A stretch of DNA of 64,000 bases from Cryobacterium sp. HLT2-28 (GCF_004402495.1 NZ_SOFH01000023.1:186001-250000), one strand, 5' to 3'; positions 1 through 7,950 are shown, counted from the first letter of the stretch. Notes: generated by a model not told the origin, from the sequence alone. Program-made: numbers and translations.

Positions 1-84
1 ATCCGGTTCCCCACATCATTTCTTCTGCTCCTTCGGTTTTGTTCGTTGGTGATTGTGAATGTGCCCGAGGACCGGGCTGGAAAT

Positions 85-681
85 TCAGGTGACGGTCAGC
101 TCGCTGTACATTCCGGCCGAATAGTGTCCGGGCAGGTTGCAGACGACTTCGTAGCGTCCGGGCGAAAGCTTCAGCGTGACCCAGCTTGACGCTCCGGGAG
201 CGATTCCCTCGCCGGCGCCGGCGCCGCAGTTGGAGGATGCCTCGCCGAGATTCCTTTCCTCATCAACCTGGCCTTCACGTGACATGGGCCGGGTGCCGAC
301 GACCTGCGAATCAGCCAGGGGGAAGATGACCAATTCGTGGCTGATGCTGCCGCCATTGGTCGCGAGAAAGGACACCGTCCCGCGACCAACGAGCGCTTGA
401 TCAATGCTCAGGCGCATCGTTCCACCGAACATTTCCCGGTTGCCGCCACCAGACATCATGCCGGGGCTGTTGCCCATCATGGGGCCTCCCGTATTCGTCA
501 GATCCACGTTCACGACCGTCCCTGGTAGCCGGGGGGTAGGGCATGAGGATCGGGAAGCGAGCAAGGGCAGGGGTTGCCCCCCGCTGAGGGCATTGCCCGC
601 GCCAACAGACAGGCCCGTGAGCCCCACGATTGCCAGCGTTCCGCTTGCAATCGCCGCGGCGATCATCGTCTTCTTTCGCAT
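85..681 (-). CDS. Secreted cupredoxin-like (plastocyanin/sulfocyanin type) copper protein
   Basis: This is a 198-residue exported protein with an N-terminal signal segment (about residues 6-30). The C-terminal half has a type 1 copper site: a histidine in the SHELVIF strand and the C-terminal block CNLPGHYSAGMY, which supplies the Cys, His and Met ligands. The middle is Gly/Met-rich (GGPMMGNSPGMMSGGG), as in periplasmic copper proteins. The ATG has a good ribosome binding site, GAAGGAG. It lies 11 nt downstream of the Met-rich gene and is probably co-transcribed with it. By family it should bind copper outside the membrane, for storage or electron transfer. The copper role is inferred from the ligand set and neighbours. 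Confidence 0.8.
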   Translation of the reverse strand: MRKKTMIAAAIASGTLAIVGLTGLSVGAGNALSGGQPLPLLASRSSCPTPRLPGTVVNVDLTNTGGPMMGNSPGMMSGGGNREMFGGTMRLSIDQALVGRGTVSFLATNGGSISHELVIFPLADSQVVGTRPMSREGQVDEERNLGEASSNCGAGAGEGIAPGASSWVTLKLSPGRYEVVCNLPGHYSAGMYSELTVT

Positions 682-692
682 GATGCACTCCT

Positions 693-1268
693 TCAGCGCG
701 TGGTCGGCGTCATTCCCGAACCCATTCCTGAGCCCATTCCCGGGTCCGCGTGCATGCCCATTCCGGCACCAGGTTCCACGCCCATCCCCATTCCCATTCC
801 CACTCCCATTCCCTCACCCGGGGTGTGTGTCGCGTTCACCATCGTGTCCATGCGAATCTTCAGCTGCGCCACTACTGCGGTCTTCTGATCTGATGTCAGG
901 CTGGTGTTGGTGCCGAGATTGGTCTTGAGCGCCGCGAACATCGCGTCTGTGAGCCCCGAAACAGATTTGCCCTGGGACTTGGCGACCGCCGCGAGCGACT
1001 CGCCCGACATCAGCCGGTCCTGCAGCTCAGTCTGGTTCAGGCCGAGGTACCTGGCCACCGCGGTCATCGGGGAATTCTGGCCGAGCATTGTTCCGGACAT
1101 GTGGCCGAACTGTCGGATTCCGACGGCTGGCGAGGACGTCGACACCGGCTGTGGAGTCGTGCCATCGCCCGCATCCGCCTGAGCGGCGACAACGCCGCCG
1201 GTGAGGAGCGCTCCGACCAACCCGAGCCCAACCAGTCCTCCGGTAATGCTCCTTCGGTTCGTTTTCAT
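693..1268 (-). CDS. Exported Met/Gly/His-rich protein, putative copper binder
   Basis: The product has 191 residues and begins with a twin-Arg-like basic stretch (KTNRRSITGG) and a hydrophobic signal segment. The middle contains a short helical region that looks like a repeat (YLGLNQTELQDRLMSGESLAAVAKSQGKS). The last 40 residues are almost only Gly, Met, Pro and His, a composition typical of copper(I)-binding tails. I chose the ATG at 1268 because purine-rich GGGAAAG precedes it; an in-frame ATG at 1289 is the alternative. It is the first gene of a two-gene unit with the cupredoxin. No named family was recognised for the whole protein, so the copper role rests on composition and context. Confidence 0.6.
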   Translation of the reverse strand: MKTNRRSITGGLVGLGLVGALLTGGVVAAQADAGDGTTPQPVSTSSPAVGIRQFGHMSGTMLGQNSPMTAVARYLGLNQTELQDRLMSGESLAAVAKSQGKSVSGLTDAMFAALKTNLGTNTSLTSDQKTAVVAQLKIRMDTMVNATHTPGEGMGVGMGMGMGVEPGAGMGMHADPGMGSGMGSGMTPTTR

Positions 1269-1469
1269 CTTTCCCAGCCCCTTTCGCATTCAGGCACCGA
1301 TTGGCGCCTTCACACCAGCATGCGGACGCGGCATGAAGCTTCGACCTCCGGGTGTGTGAAGATTCGATGAAACCCACCGTCTGCGCATTCGTCCTGGCCG
1401 CAAAGTCCAGTCACTTCCCGCGCCCCGGCCGTTGCTATCCGTTTCACAGGTACCCGCACCCGAAAGTCG

Positions 1470-1486
1470 ATACTGTGGGAGGGTAT
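1470..1486. promoter_or_regulatory. Candidate CsoR-type copper operator
   Basis: The element ATAC, nine G-rich bases, then GTAT forms a 17-bp inverted repeat in the 255-bp gap between the divergent Met-rich gene and the Cys-rich membrane protein gene. CsoR operators are known to be pseudo-palindromes with ATAC/GTAT ends and G/C-rich centres. It lies 38 bp before the start codon at 1524. No csoR gene is visible in the window. The rest of the gap from 1269 to 1523 shows nothing else that I recognise. Confidence 0.33.
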
Positions 1487-1523
1487 ACGCGAAGTCAGCG
1501 ACAGCCATGGACTCGGAGGTGAG

Positions 1524-2006
1524 ATGAAGCTCGATCGCAGTGCACGCTCGACACACCTCAGGCGGCCTCCGCTCCGGTCCTCCCTGGTTGCCTTGCTCGC
1601 CATGGCCGCAATGCTGGTCGGTCTCCTCGCCATCAGTTCGACCCATGCAGCGCATGAGACCGGCGGGACCGCACCCAAATCCGCATCGGACCAGAGCCAC
1701 CGTGCGGATGTCGGTTTCGCCGTAACGGGTATCGCCGCCGCGGGTAGCGCTGCCGCTGCGCTGTCCGTTGCCGCACACTCCGGCTTCGGGATGCTCGGCT
1801 GCCTCGACTGCGTGCTGGACTGTGCACTCCTCGCGATCACCTGCACCATTGTGATCGCGCTCACTTCGCTGATCATTCTTGCTCGGTCACCGTCCGTGTA
1901 TCGTCGGCTGCTCGACGCCGGCGGCCCCGTCGTTCGCCGACTGGGCGGGCCGACACTCGACATCTACTGCCCGAGGCTGACCATACTTTCCATTAGTCGC
2001 ATTTAG
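1524..2006 (+). CDS. Cys-rich small membrane protein (DUF6153-like)
   Basis: The product has 160 residues. A first hydrophobic segment (about 20-40) is followed by a His-containing loop. A second hydrophobic segment (about 90-120) carries the cysteine cluster CLDCVLDC. The tail is basic and ends with another Cys. The start is supported by GGAGGTGAG just upstream. Similar short proteins sit beside copper-resistance genes in other actinobacteria; I associate them with DUF6153, from memory only. The cysteines could bind metal at the membrane, but nothing in the sequence proves this. The candidate copper operator lies directly upstream. Confidence 0.6.
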   Translation: MKLDRSARSTHLRRPPLRSSLVALLAMAAMLVGLLAISSTHAAHETGGTAPKSASDQSHRADVGFAVTGIAAAGSAAAALSVAAHSGFGMLGCLDCVLDCALLAITCTIVIALTSLIILARSPSVYRRLLDAGGPVVRRLGGPTLDIYCPRLTILSISRI

Positions 2007-2084
2007 ACCGAAACCCTGCGCGCGCCGTCACCAGGACGCGCGGAATCATGCGCCACTCGGCGCTCCGGTTTCTTGAGTCTGACT

Positions 2085-2705
2085 ATGAATGGAAGAAAAA
2101 TGCTCAAATCACGTACCTATCTCCTCACGGGATTAGCCGTCGCCGCGGCGCTCACGCTCAGTGCCTGCACCAACGGGACAGCCCCCAACGCCTCATCCGA
2201 CTCCTCCAGCGTCCCCTCCGCCTCCGCCGCCTTCGCGCCGGCTGATGTGACTTTTGCGCAGATGATGATCCCCCACCACGAACAGGCCGTCGAGATGAGC
2301 GACAGCATCGTGGCCAAGGACGGAATCGATAAGCGCATTCTCGACCTCGCCACCCATATCAAGGCGGCCCAACAGCCCGAGATCACCCAGCTCAAGGCGT
2401 GGCTCCGTGACTGGGGCACCGATGAGGCCAGCACCCAGGGCATGGACGGAATGTCGGGGATGGGCGACGGATCGGACGGAATGATGTCCGATGGCGACAT
2501 GACGGCTCTCACCGATGCGACCGGCGCGGATGCCGGCAAGCTCTACCTGAAGCAGATGATCGTCCACCACGACGGCGCCGTGAGAATGGCGCAGTTGGAA
2601 CTGGATGAGGGTCAGAACGTGGACGCGAAGGCCATGGCGTCGAACATCGTGAAAAGCCAGACCGATGAGATCGGCATCATGAAAGACATCCTCGCGACCC
2701 TGTAG
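2085..2705 (+). CDS. DUF305 copper-associated lipoprotein
   Basis: The protein has about 206 residues. A lipoprotein signal ends in the lipobox LSAC, so the mature protein should be anchored to the outer face of the membrane. Two DUF305 ferritin-like motifs are clear, MIPHHEQAVEMS and MIVHHDGAVRMAQLE, separated by a Met/Asp/Gly-rich insert (MDGMSGMGDGSDGMMSDGDM). DUF305 proteins commonly accompany copper-efflux genes. The start is uncertain among TTG 2073, ATG 2085 and ATG 2100; the last has GGAAG four bases upstream and gives a compact signal peptide. An lgt copy lies less than 2 kb downstream in the same direction and could lipidate it. Confidence 0.85.
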   Translation: MNGRKMLKSRTYLLTGLAVAAALTLSACTNGTAPNASSDSSSVPSASAAFAPADVTFAQMMIPHHEQAVEMSDSIVAKDGIDKRILDLATHIKAAQQPEITQLKAWLRDWGTDEASTQGMDGMSGMGDGSDGMMSDGDMTALTDATGADAGKLYLKQMIVHHDGAVRMAQLELDEGQNVDAKAMASNIVKSQTDEIGIMKDILATL

Positions 2706-2763
2706 GGCCCTTCGACACCCGGGGCACCGCGCTGGCGGGCCCGCTCATGCTTCGAACAACAAC

Positions 2764-3062
2764 GTGAATCCTCCAATCCAGGGGCCGTTCACGGTCGGGG
2801 CGCCGATCTCGACGGACTTTGGGCCGCGAGTGCCGCCCTGCTACGGCTGCTCGGGCTTCCCCAAGGGACTGGATATGAGGAAGGGTTCCCTCGCTCTCAC
2901 CGTGGGGCAACCCGTTCTGGTCGGCCAGCTCGTGGGGAACGTCGGCTCGACCGGGCACAGCACCGGACCACACCTTTATTCGAGATCCTGCTCGACGGCA
3001 CAACACCGACGTATCCATTTGCCTGGCTCACAGAGAAAGTACGTCCCAATGGCGCAAATTAG
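2764..3062 (+). pseudogene. Relic of an M23 metallopeptidase domain
   Basis: Translation from 2764 gives recognisable M23 (LytM) pieces: a first strand with STDFGPR, then KGLDM. An internal loss of about 45 residues follows, and then SLALTVGQPVLVGQLVGNV and STGHSTGPHL. A single missing base near 2976 shifts the frame; the continuation FEILLDGTTPTYPFAWLTEK reads in the next frame and stops at 3062. The first frame happens to run without a stop into the M23 gene downstream, so naive gene calling gives a false 525-residue fusion. The relic is a duplicate or an old neighbour of the intact peptidase. Confidence 0.75.
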
Positions 3063-4341
3063 TTACCACCCGCAAACGTCCAAACGCCCGTTCATCGGGA
3101 AATGGGCCGGGGCTATGGTCGCCACGCTGTCGCTGGTCGCCGTCATCGGTGTGACGTCCCCGGCGGCAGCGGGCGAGTATCCGTCGTGGTCAGATGTCGA
3201 GACCGCGCGTTCCAGCGAGACGTCCAAGCAGATTCAGATCACCGCACTCAAGGACCTGATCGCAGGGCTCGCGACCGAGGTGGCGACGGCCCGGGACCTG
3301 GCCGTTCGACGCGGCGCCGAGTACGAGCACGCACAGGGCGCATTCGACGAAGCCACCTACCGTGCCACCACTCTCCAGAGCCAAGCCGATGACGCCACCC
3401 AGCGCGCCGGCCTCTCCCAACAACAGGCCGGCCGATTGGCTGCAACGCTGGCCCGTGCGGGTGCGTCCGATCTCTCGATGACCCTCTTTCTCCAGGGCGA
3501 AAACTCCGACGCCCTGCTCTACCAGCTGGGCGCCATGAGCAAGCTCACCGAGCGTTCAACCATGATCTATGACAGGGCAGCAGCGGACCGGAATTCGGCG
3601 ACCGCATTGACCGACCAGGCGAAGGTAGCAAAGGATGCGCTTGGCGCCTTGGCCAGGAGAGCCGAGACGGCGCTCACCGAGGCCATCGCGGCCAGAGCCG
3701 CACTGGAGTCCAAGCTTGCGGAACAGGAAGAGAACGCAGGCACTCTCCAGGCGCAACTCGCGGTTCTCAGCGAAAATCGTGCCGCCACTGAAGCTGACTA
3801 CGCCAAGGGCGAGGAAGTGCGTCGAGCAGCCGAAGCGGCAGCGGCCGCAGCGGCGGCCGCGGCAGCGGCTGCTGCTGCTGCGTCCAGGGGTGGTGGCGGA
3901 GGATCCGCGCTCGATGTCGGTCAGCTCAGCGAGCAAGGCTGGGCGCTTCCCGTGTCTGGCTGGATCAGCGACTCCTTCGGCCCACGCCCCTCCAGACCCG
4001 TCGCCGGAGTGGGCGCCTTTCACTACGGAACCGACATTGCTGCCGGGTGCGGGCGAGCGGTATCTGCCGCGACCGGAGGCACGGTCATCTACGCCGGGTA
4101 TCTGGGAAGCTACGGCAACTGGGTCCTCCTCGACCACGGCAACGGCGTTCAGACCGGCTACGCACACAACAGCCAAATCCTGGTAAGCAATGGCCAGCAG
4201 GTTGCCGCCGGCGAGACCATCTCCCTCGTGGGCACGACTGGGGCATCCAGCGGATGCCACTTACACTTCGAGACTCGAGTCGATGGCGCCCGAATCAACC
4301 CGGCGCCCTTCATGAGCGCGAGAGGGATCGCCCTTGGATGA
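3049..4341 (+). CDS. Secreted coiled-coil M23 peptidoglycan endopeptidase
   Basis: The protein has 430 residues. A signal peptide (about 1-45, ending SPAAAGEYPS) is followed by a long Ala/Glu-rich coiled coil (about 50-260). A poly-Ala then poly-Gly linker (about 260-290) leads to a C-terminal LytM/M23 domain (about 305-425). Zinc and catalytic motifs are present: HYGTDIAAGCG, a central HNSQ, and HLHFETRVDG. This layout matches EnvC/NlpD-like hydrolases or activators acting outside the cell. I start it at ATG 3049, which has GAGAAAG upstream; the open frame extends further only because it crosses a decayed M23 relic. The Ala run is encoded by GCN repeats, prone to slippage. Confidence 0.8.
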   Translation: MAQISYHPQTSKRPFIGKWAGAMVATLSLVAVIGVTSPAAAGEYPSWSDVETARSSETSKQIQITALKDLIAGLATEVATARDLAVRRGAEYEHAQGAFDEATYRATTLQSQADDATQRAGLSQQQAGRLAATLARAGASDLSMTLFLQGENSDALLYQLGAMSKLTERSTMIYDRAAADRNSATALTDQAKVAKDALGALARRAETALTEAIAARAALESKLAEQEENAGTLQAQLAVLSENRAATEADYAKGEEVRRAAEAAAAAAAAAAAAAAAASRGGGGGSALDVGQLSEQGWALPVSGWISDSFGPRPSRPVAGVGAFHYGTDIAAGCGRAVSAATGGTVIYAGYLGSYGNWVLLDHGNGVQTGYAHNSQILVSNGQQVAAGETISLVGTTGASSGCHLHFETRVDGARINPAPFMSARGIALG

Positions 4342-4507
4342 CCGTCGGCGGAATTCCCGGATCGGGGGAACGGTCGCCCCGAACGCCGTTGCGGACACAC
4401 TCGACCTTGGCACAAAAGGCCGGTTGTCCGCACGGATACTCGGCCGGATCCCCGACTCCAGCGTCCTCGATGCGCTGATCAAGACCGCGCTCGAACCAGA
4501 AGAATGA
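4334..4507 (+). CDS. Small TTG-start ORF, 57 residues
   Basis: This short frame overlaps the last 8 nt of the M23 gene. It starts at TTG 4334 with AGAGGG seven bases upstream. The product begins MDDRRRNSRIGG and ends ALIKTALEPEE. It has a basic N-terminus and a plausible amphipathic helix, and it fills most of the 230-nt gap before lgt. The composition looks like a genuine cytoplasmic peptide, not noise. I do not recognise a family. It could also be the remnant of a longer gene. Confidence 0.35.
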   Translation: MDDRRRNSRIGGTVAPNAVADTLDLGTKGRLSARILGRIPDSSVLDALIKTALEPEE

Positions 4508-4571
4508 CCATCTCACGGCGGCACACGAGCGCCCGCCGCCCGCGCCAGACCCAGGAAAGCACGCCCCACCC

Positions 4572-5513
4572 ATGACCATTCCCACCAGCATCCCGAGCCC
4601 CGACATCAGCTCCATCCAGGTCGGACCCTTCCAGATTCACTTCTACGCCCTGTTCATTCTCACCGGCATCGTTGTCGCCGTGATCCTGACCTCCCGCCGA
4701 CTCACCCGCCGCGGCGGAGAGCCCGGAATCGTCCTCGACATCACGCTGTGGGCTGTCCCGTTCGGCATCATCGGCGGACGGCTTTATCATGTGGTCACGC
4801 ATCCGACCGACTACTTTTTTCCCGGAGCGGATCTCTGGAAGACCCTCTATGTGTGGGAGGGCGGGCTGGCAATCTTCGGTGCGATCCTCTTCGGTGGCCT
4901 CGGAGCATACGTTGCCTGCCGTCGAGCCGGAGTGCGATTCCTCTCGTTCGGCGACGCCCTTGCCCCCGGTATGCTCCTCGCCCAGTCGTTCGGGCGCCTC
5001 GGAAATTACTTCAATCAGGAACTTTTCGGCACCCCCACCACGCTCCCGTGGGGCCTGCAGATCACCCCGTCCCAGCCCGCGTTCCCGACCGGATTGCCCG
5101 CGGACACCCTCTTTCACCCCCTGTTCCTGTACGAGATTCTGTGGAACTTGGCCGGCGTCATTATCGTCCTGCTCGCCGAACGTCAGTACAACCTCCGCTG
5201 GGGCAAGACCCTCGGCCTCTACCTGATCATCTACGGGGTGGGTCGCACCTGGTTCGAATCCTTCCGGCTCGACCCCACCGAATTCGAGTTGCTCGGGATC
5301 AAGATCAACATGATCACAGCCACGGCAGTCGCCGTCGTCGGCCTCATCCTGATCATCGTCCAATCGCGCCGCCATACGGAACCGGAACCAAGCCCATACC
5401 TGCCCGGTCGGCAATGGACCTCGCTTCACCAACCGATCACGGAACTCCCACCGACTGCCGCATCCACTGACGCCGACGACGTACCGACCGGCGACGCCAC
5501 CGGACAGAAATGA
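4572..5513 (+). CDS. lgt: Prolipoprotein diacylglyceryl transferase
   Basis: The product has 313 residues and several membrane helices. Lgt transfers diacylglyceryl from phosphatidylglycerol to the lipobox cysteine of prolipoproteins, the first step of lipoprotein maturation. The family signature GRLGNYFNQELFG lies at about residue 143, with GGRLYHVVTHP near residue 70 and WEGGLAIFGA near 95; GRTWFESFR lies in the last part. The last 40 residues are a hydrophilic tail. Its place in a metal island beside a DUF305 lipoprotein suggests an accessory copy, with the housekeeping gene elsewhere. That is an inference. A 21-bp gap separates it from the truncated ccdA. Confidence 0.93.
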   Translation: MTIPTSIPSPDISSIQVGPFQIHFYALFILTGIVVAVILTSRRLTRRGGEPGIVLDITLWAVPFGIIGGRLYHVVTHPTDYFFPGADLWKTLYVWEGGLAIFGAILFGGLGAYVACRRAGVRFLSFGDALAPGMLLAQSFGRLGNYFNQELFGTPTTLPWGLQITPSQPAFPTGLPADTLFHPLFLYEILWNLAGVIIVLLAERQYNLRWGKTLGLYLIIYGVGRTWFESFRLDPTEFELLGIKINMITATAVAVVGLILIIVQSRRHTEPEPSPYLPGRQWTSLHQPITELPPTAASTDADDVPTGDATGQK

Positions 5514-5534
5514 TGCCGTCGACGAAGAGCAACG

Positions 5535-6089
5535 ATGGGTGAAAACTTCGCCCAAATCGTCCTCAACGGGCAACTGCTGATGGCCATCCCCATCGCCGTG
5601 CCGGCCGGCCTCATCTCATTCGCTTCCCCCTGCGTGCTGCCATTGGTCCCCGGATACCTGGCCTACGTCGGCGGCATGGCCGGTCAAGAAGGCGCCCACC
5701 CCCGGCGGCGCCGCCTGACCGGGGTCGGCCTGTTCGTCCTGGGCTTCTCGGTGGTGTTCATCTCTTATGGCGCCGCTTTCGGAGCGGCGGGGTACTGGCT
5801 GGTCCCCTGGCAAGATCCGATCACCCGCGCTCTCGGAATCGTCGTGATCATCATGGGACTTACGTTCATCGGCGCCTTCTCCACGTTCCAACGCACAGTG
5901 AAACCCCGTTTCGCACCGGCCACCGGGCTGGCCGGGGGACCTCTACTCGGTCTGGTCTTCGACATCGGCTGGACGCCCTGCCTCGGGCCGACCCTGACGG
6001 CCATTTCACTCCTCAGCCTCGGCACGGGATCCCCTGGGCGAGGTGCCCTGTTGGGGCTGTACTACTGTGTGGGACTTGGAATCCCGTAA
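5535..6089 (+). pseudogene. ccdA: CcdA-type thiol-disulfide transporter, C-terminally truncated
   Basis: The 184 residues match the N-terminal two thirds of CcdA/DsbD-beta membrane proteins, which carry reducing equivalents across the membrane. Both conserved cysteine motifs are present, SFASPCVLPLVPGYL and DIGWTPCLGPTL. The frame stops right after LYYCVGLGIP, where the family normally continues for about 60-80 residues with two more helices. The following sequence belongs to a multicopper oxidase, so a deletion probably joined the two genes. A residual function is possible, since both cysteines remain, but a truncated product is the simpler reading. Confidence 0.75.
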
Positions 6090-6733
6090 TGAGCATGAAA
6101 CACATGCTCAAGGTCTCCCACAGCTCCTACCTCGGCGGCGACGCAGGGGACGCGACATGCCGGCCCATCTCTTCAACGGCAAAACAACCAGTGACGCCGA
6201 AGTCCTTGCCAGCCCTCCCGGCAACCGCGTTCGCCTGCGAATCCTCAACGCAGCAGGCGACACCGCCTACCGGGTCGGCCCCGGATGCAGCGGGGCTGCC
6301 CACCGTGCTGGAGGGAAAAGTCACCGACGGCGGTCGGCTGAAGGGTCACGAGTCCGTCCTGCTGCCATCCCGGTCGCCCGACCGCGGGCACACCATGCGC
6401 CTGACCGGCACCATGGCGAAATACAACTGGGGCATCAACGGCCGTCATTTTGACATGCTGAACCCCTTCGCCGGCGCCTTCGAGGTCGCCGCCACCGACC
6501 GCATCCGAGTGAAGATCATCAACGAGACGAAGATGTGGCACCCCATGCATCTGCACGGGCACACTTTCCAAATTGCCGGCAACGGAGCCCGTGAGGACAC
6601 CGTCATCGTCCGTCCTAACGAAACGGTGGCCATCGAATTCGAGGCGGATGATCCCGGGCAGTGGCTCGCCCACTGCCACAACGCCTATCACGCTGGCCGC
6701 GGCATGATGGGTGTCTTCTCCTACGTCCGCTGA
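6089..6733 (+). pseudogene. Multicopper oxidase (laccase-like) relic
   Basis: Pieces of a two- or three-domain multicopper oxidase remain. The stretch SSYLGGDAGD opens a middle cupredoxin domain. After a one-base loss near 6160 the domain continues in another frame as AHLFNGKTTSDAEVLASP and NRVRLRILNAAGDTAYRV. A further deletion and frame change leads to an intact C-terminal domain in the first frame, with NWGINGRHFD, the copper motif HPMHLHGHTF and the motif HCHNAYHAGRGMM. The N-terminal cupredoxin domain with its HWHG motif is missing. The protein would have oxidised copper(I) outside the membrane. The following 6734-6888 holds nothing I recognise. Confidence 0.8.
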
Positions 6734-6888
6734 TCCTCCGGTAGCTGATTGGCAGGACGATCATGGACGGACCACGAAGCCAATGCCCGAAAGGCACCAT
6801 GTGGTTGTGGAAGTACAGCTGTGCCCAGCCCAACCCAGTCTTGCGGACCTCACGGGTGCACTGTGCTTTTGTTGCGTGGCCCTGCCCT

Positions 6889-7395
6889 TTACTTTGCCGC
6901 CGCGTGAGCGAAAATCAGTCTGTAGAACCACGATCCGAGACACCAATGGGTGGTGGCGAGGATTGTGCCTCCGAGAGCGACCATTCCTCCCAGCACGAAT
7001 CCCAGCGCTGCCAATCCGTAGTAGAAGGACAAGGCTGAACCTACAATCAGCACAGTAGACAGCAGGTAGGAAAACCGTCGTGGACTGGGCGTGGGGGGAA
7101 GCGCCGGAGCACGAAACAGATGGCGGACGCCCAAGTTATAGACCAGGTCGAGAATCATGCCACGGGGGAATAGTGCCCCGGTGAGAGGAACGATTGCCCC
7201 CACACCCAGAAATATAGGCGACTGCAAGACCAATCCGACAACGATCAAGACAGTGCCAATTGCCGGTGTGAATCGTAGGGGCCGCGAGTAGCAGGACTTG
7301 GCGTCATCATCGAGGCCTCCAAATCCTTGCTTATCCAAGTTTGTCTTCGTGAATTCTCTCAGTGCCGCCATCTTCAATTCCCTAGTGCTGGGCAT
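6889..7395 (-). CDS. DUF4395 family membrane protein
   Basis: The product has 168 residues with four predicted membrane helices in two pairs (about 45-85 and 110-155). The family pattern is visible: a soluble start ending RPLRFTPAIG, a helix pair reaching LTGALFPRG, then LVYNLGVRHLF, the proline-rich link PALPPTPSPRRFSY, and a second helix pair. DUF4395 proteins have no proven function and often occur beside thiol-redox or metal-resistance genes. A second in-frame ATG at 7371 is an alternative start. The base composition is less GC-rich than the backbone, which fits acquired DNA. It is the only apparently intact gene in the last 1.7 kb of the island. Confidence 0.7.
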   Translation of the reverse strand: MPSTRELKMAALREFTKTNLDKQGFGGLDDDAKSCYSRPLRFTPAIGTVLIVVGLVLQSPIFLGVGAIVPLTGALFPRGMILDLVYNLGVRHLFRAPALPPTPSPRRFSYLLSTVLIVGSALSFYYGLAALGFVLGGMVALGGTILATTHWCLGSWFYRLIFAHAAAK

Positions 7396-7521
7396 GGATT
7401 ACCCCATGTAGCCAACAGGGGCTGTTCGCCTTCTTAGTTGAAAGTCTGCAAAGTCTTAAACTACCGCAGTCCGCTGAATAGCCAGGCTGGGCGTTCGCCG
7501 AAGCTGAGTCGTCCTGTGACC

Positions 7522-7740
7522 TTATCCCCACGATCCGCCTGTCTCGGCGTCGGCGACGATCTTGACGAAGCCGCGAATATCCCGGTTGACTACGGCCCGG
7601 GGACGTATTCCAACGGCAGGACCCGGCAAACACATCGGATGCCGGTCGCGTCCCCGGCGCCCTAGATTCGCGGGTTCGAGCTGGTCAACATGATGTTGAC
7701 CACAATCTCGCCCCTCTCCCCCAGGTTGACGCGGACCGCG
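7522..7740 (-). pseudogene. merA: Mercuric-reductase-like flavoprotein relic
   Basis: On the minus strand one frame reads ERGEIVV, SNPRI, a stop codon at 7662-7664, then GAGDATG. This is the diagnostic segment before and at the FAD-binding GD of MerA-type reductases. After an internal loss the frame continues RVLPLEYVP, and a one-base loss near 7600 moves the rest to the next frame: RAVVNRDIRGFVKIVADAETG. These blocks are in MerA order, but an in-frame stop, a deletion and a frameshift are all present. A related NAD(P)-disulfide oxidoreductase cannot be excluded. The rest of 7396-7830 shows nothing else. Confidence 0.65.
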
Positions 7741-7830
7741 GGCACGGTGGAATAAACGTTGAATATACGTTGAGTGCATCAAGTCTTGGCTTTTCCATGA
7801 GGACAAAAAAACCTGATCAGACCGCGCTCG

Positions 7831-7906
7831 TGGTGCCCCCGGTTGGAATCGAACCAACGACAAGCGGATTAGAAGGCCGCTGCTCTATCCACTGAGCTAC
7901 GGGGGC
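7831..7906 (-). tRNA. tRNA-Arg(TCT)
   Basis: The minus strand folds as a complete 76-nt tRNA with an encoded CCA end. The acceptor stem is GCCCCCG paired with CGGGGGC. The D arm is TAGCTCAGTGGATAGAGCA and the anticodon loop is CTTCTAA with anticodon TCT. The T arm is GTTGGTTCGATTCCAAC. Its 3' end points toward the metal island, which is the usual orientation when an island has integrated into a tRNA gene. Confidence 0.95.
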
Positions 7907-7950
7907 GGGGAAAGCGGTTCAACGATACAGCAGACGGCCCGCCGGGTTGG

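Noticed and set aside
3827-3890. A GCN-rich repeat that might be a microsatellite or CRISPR-like array
   Set aside because: It encodes the poly-Ala linker of the M23 protein; there are no spaced direct repeats. No CRISPR array is visible anywhere in the window.
6734-6888. Search for another gene remnant between the oxidase relic and DUF4395
   Set aside because: Short frames on both strands show no recognisable family block.
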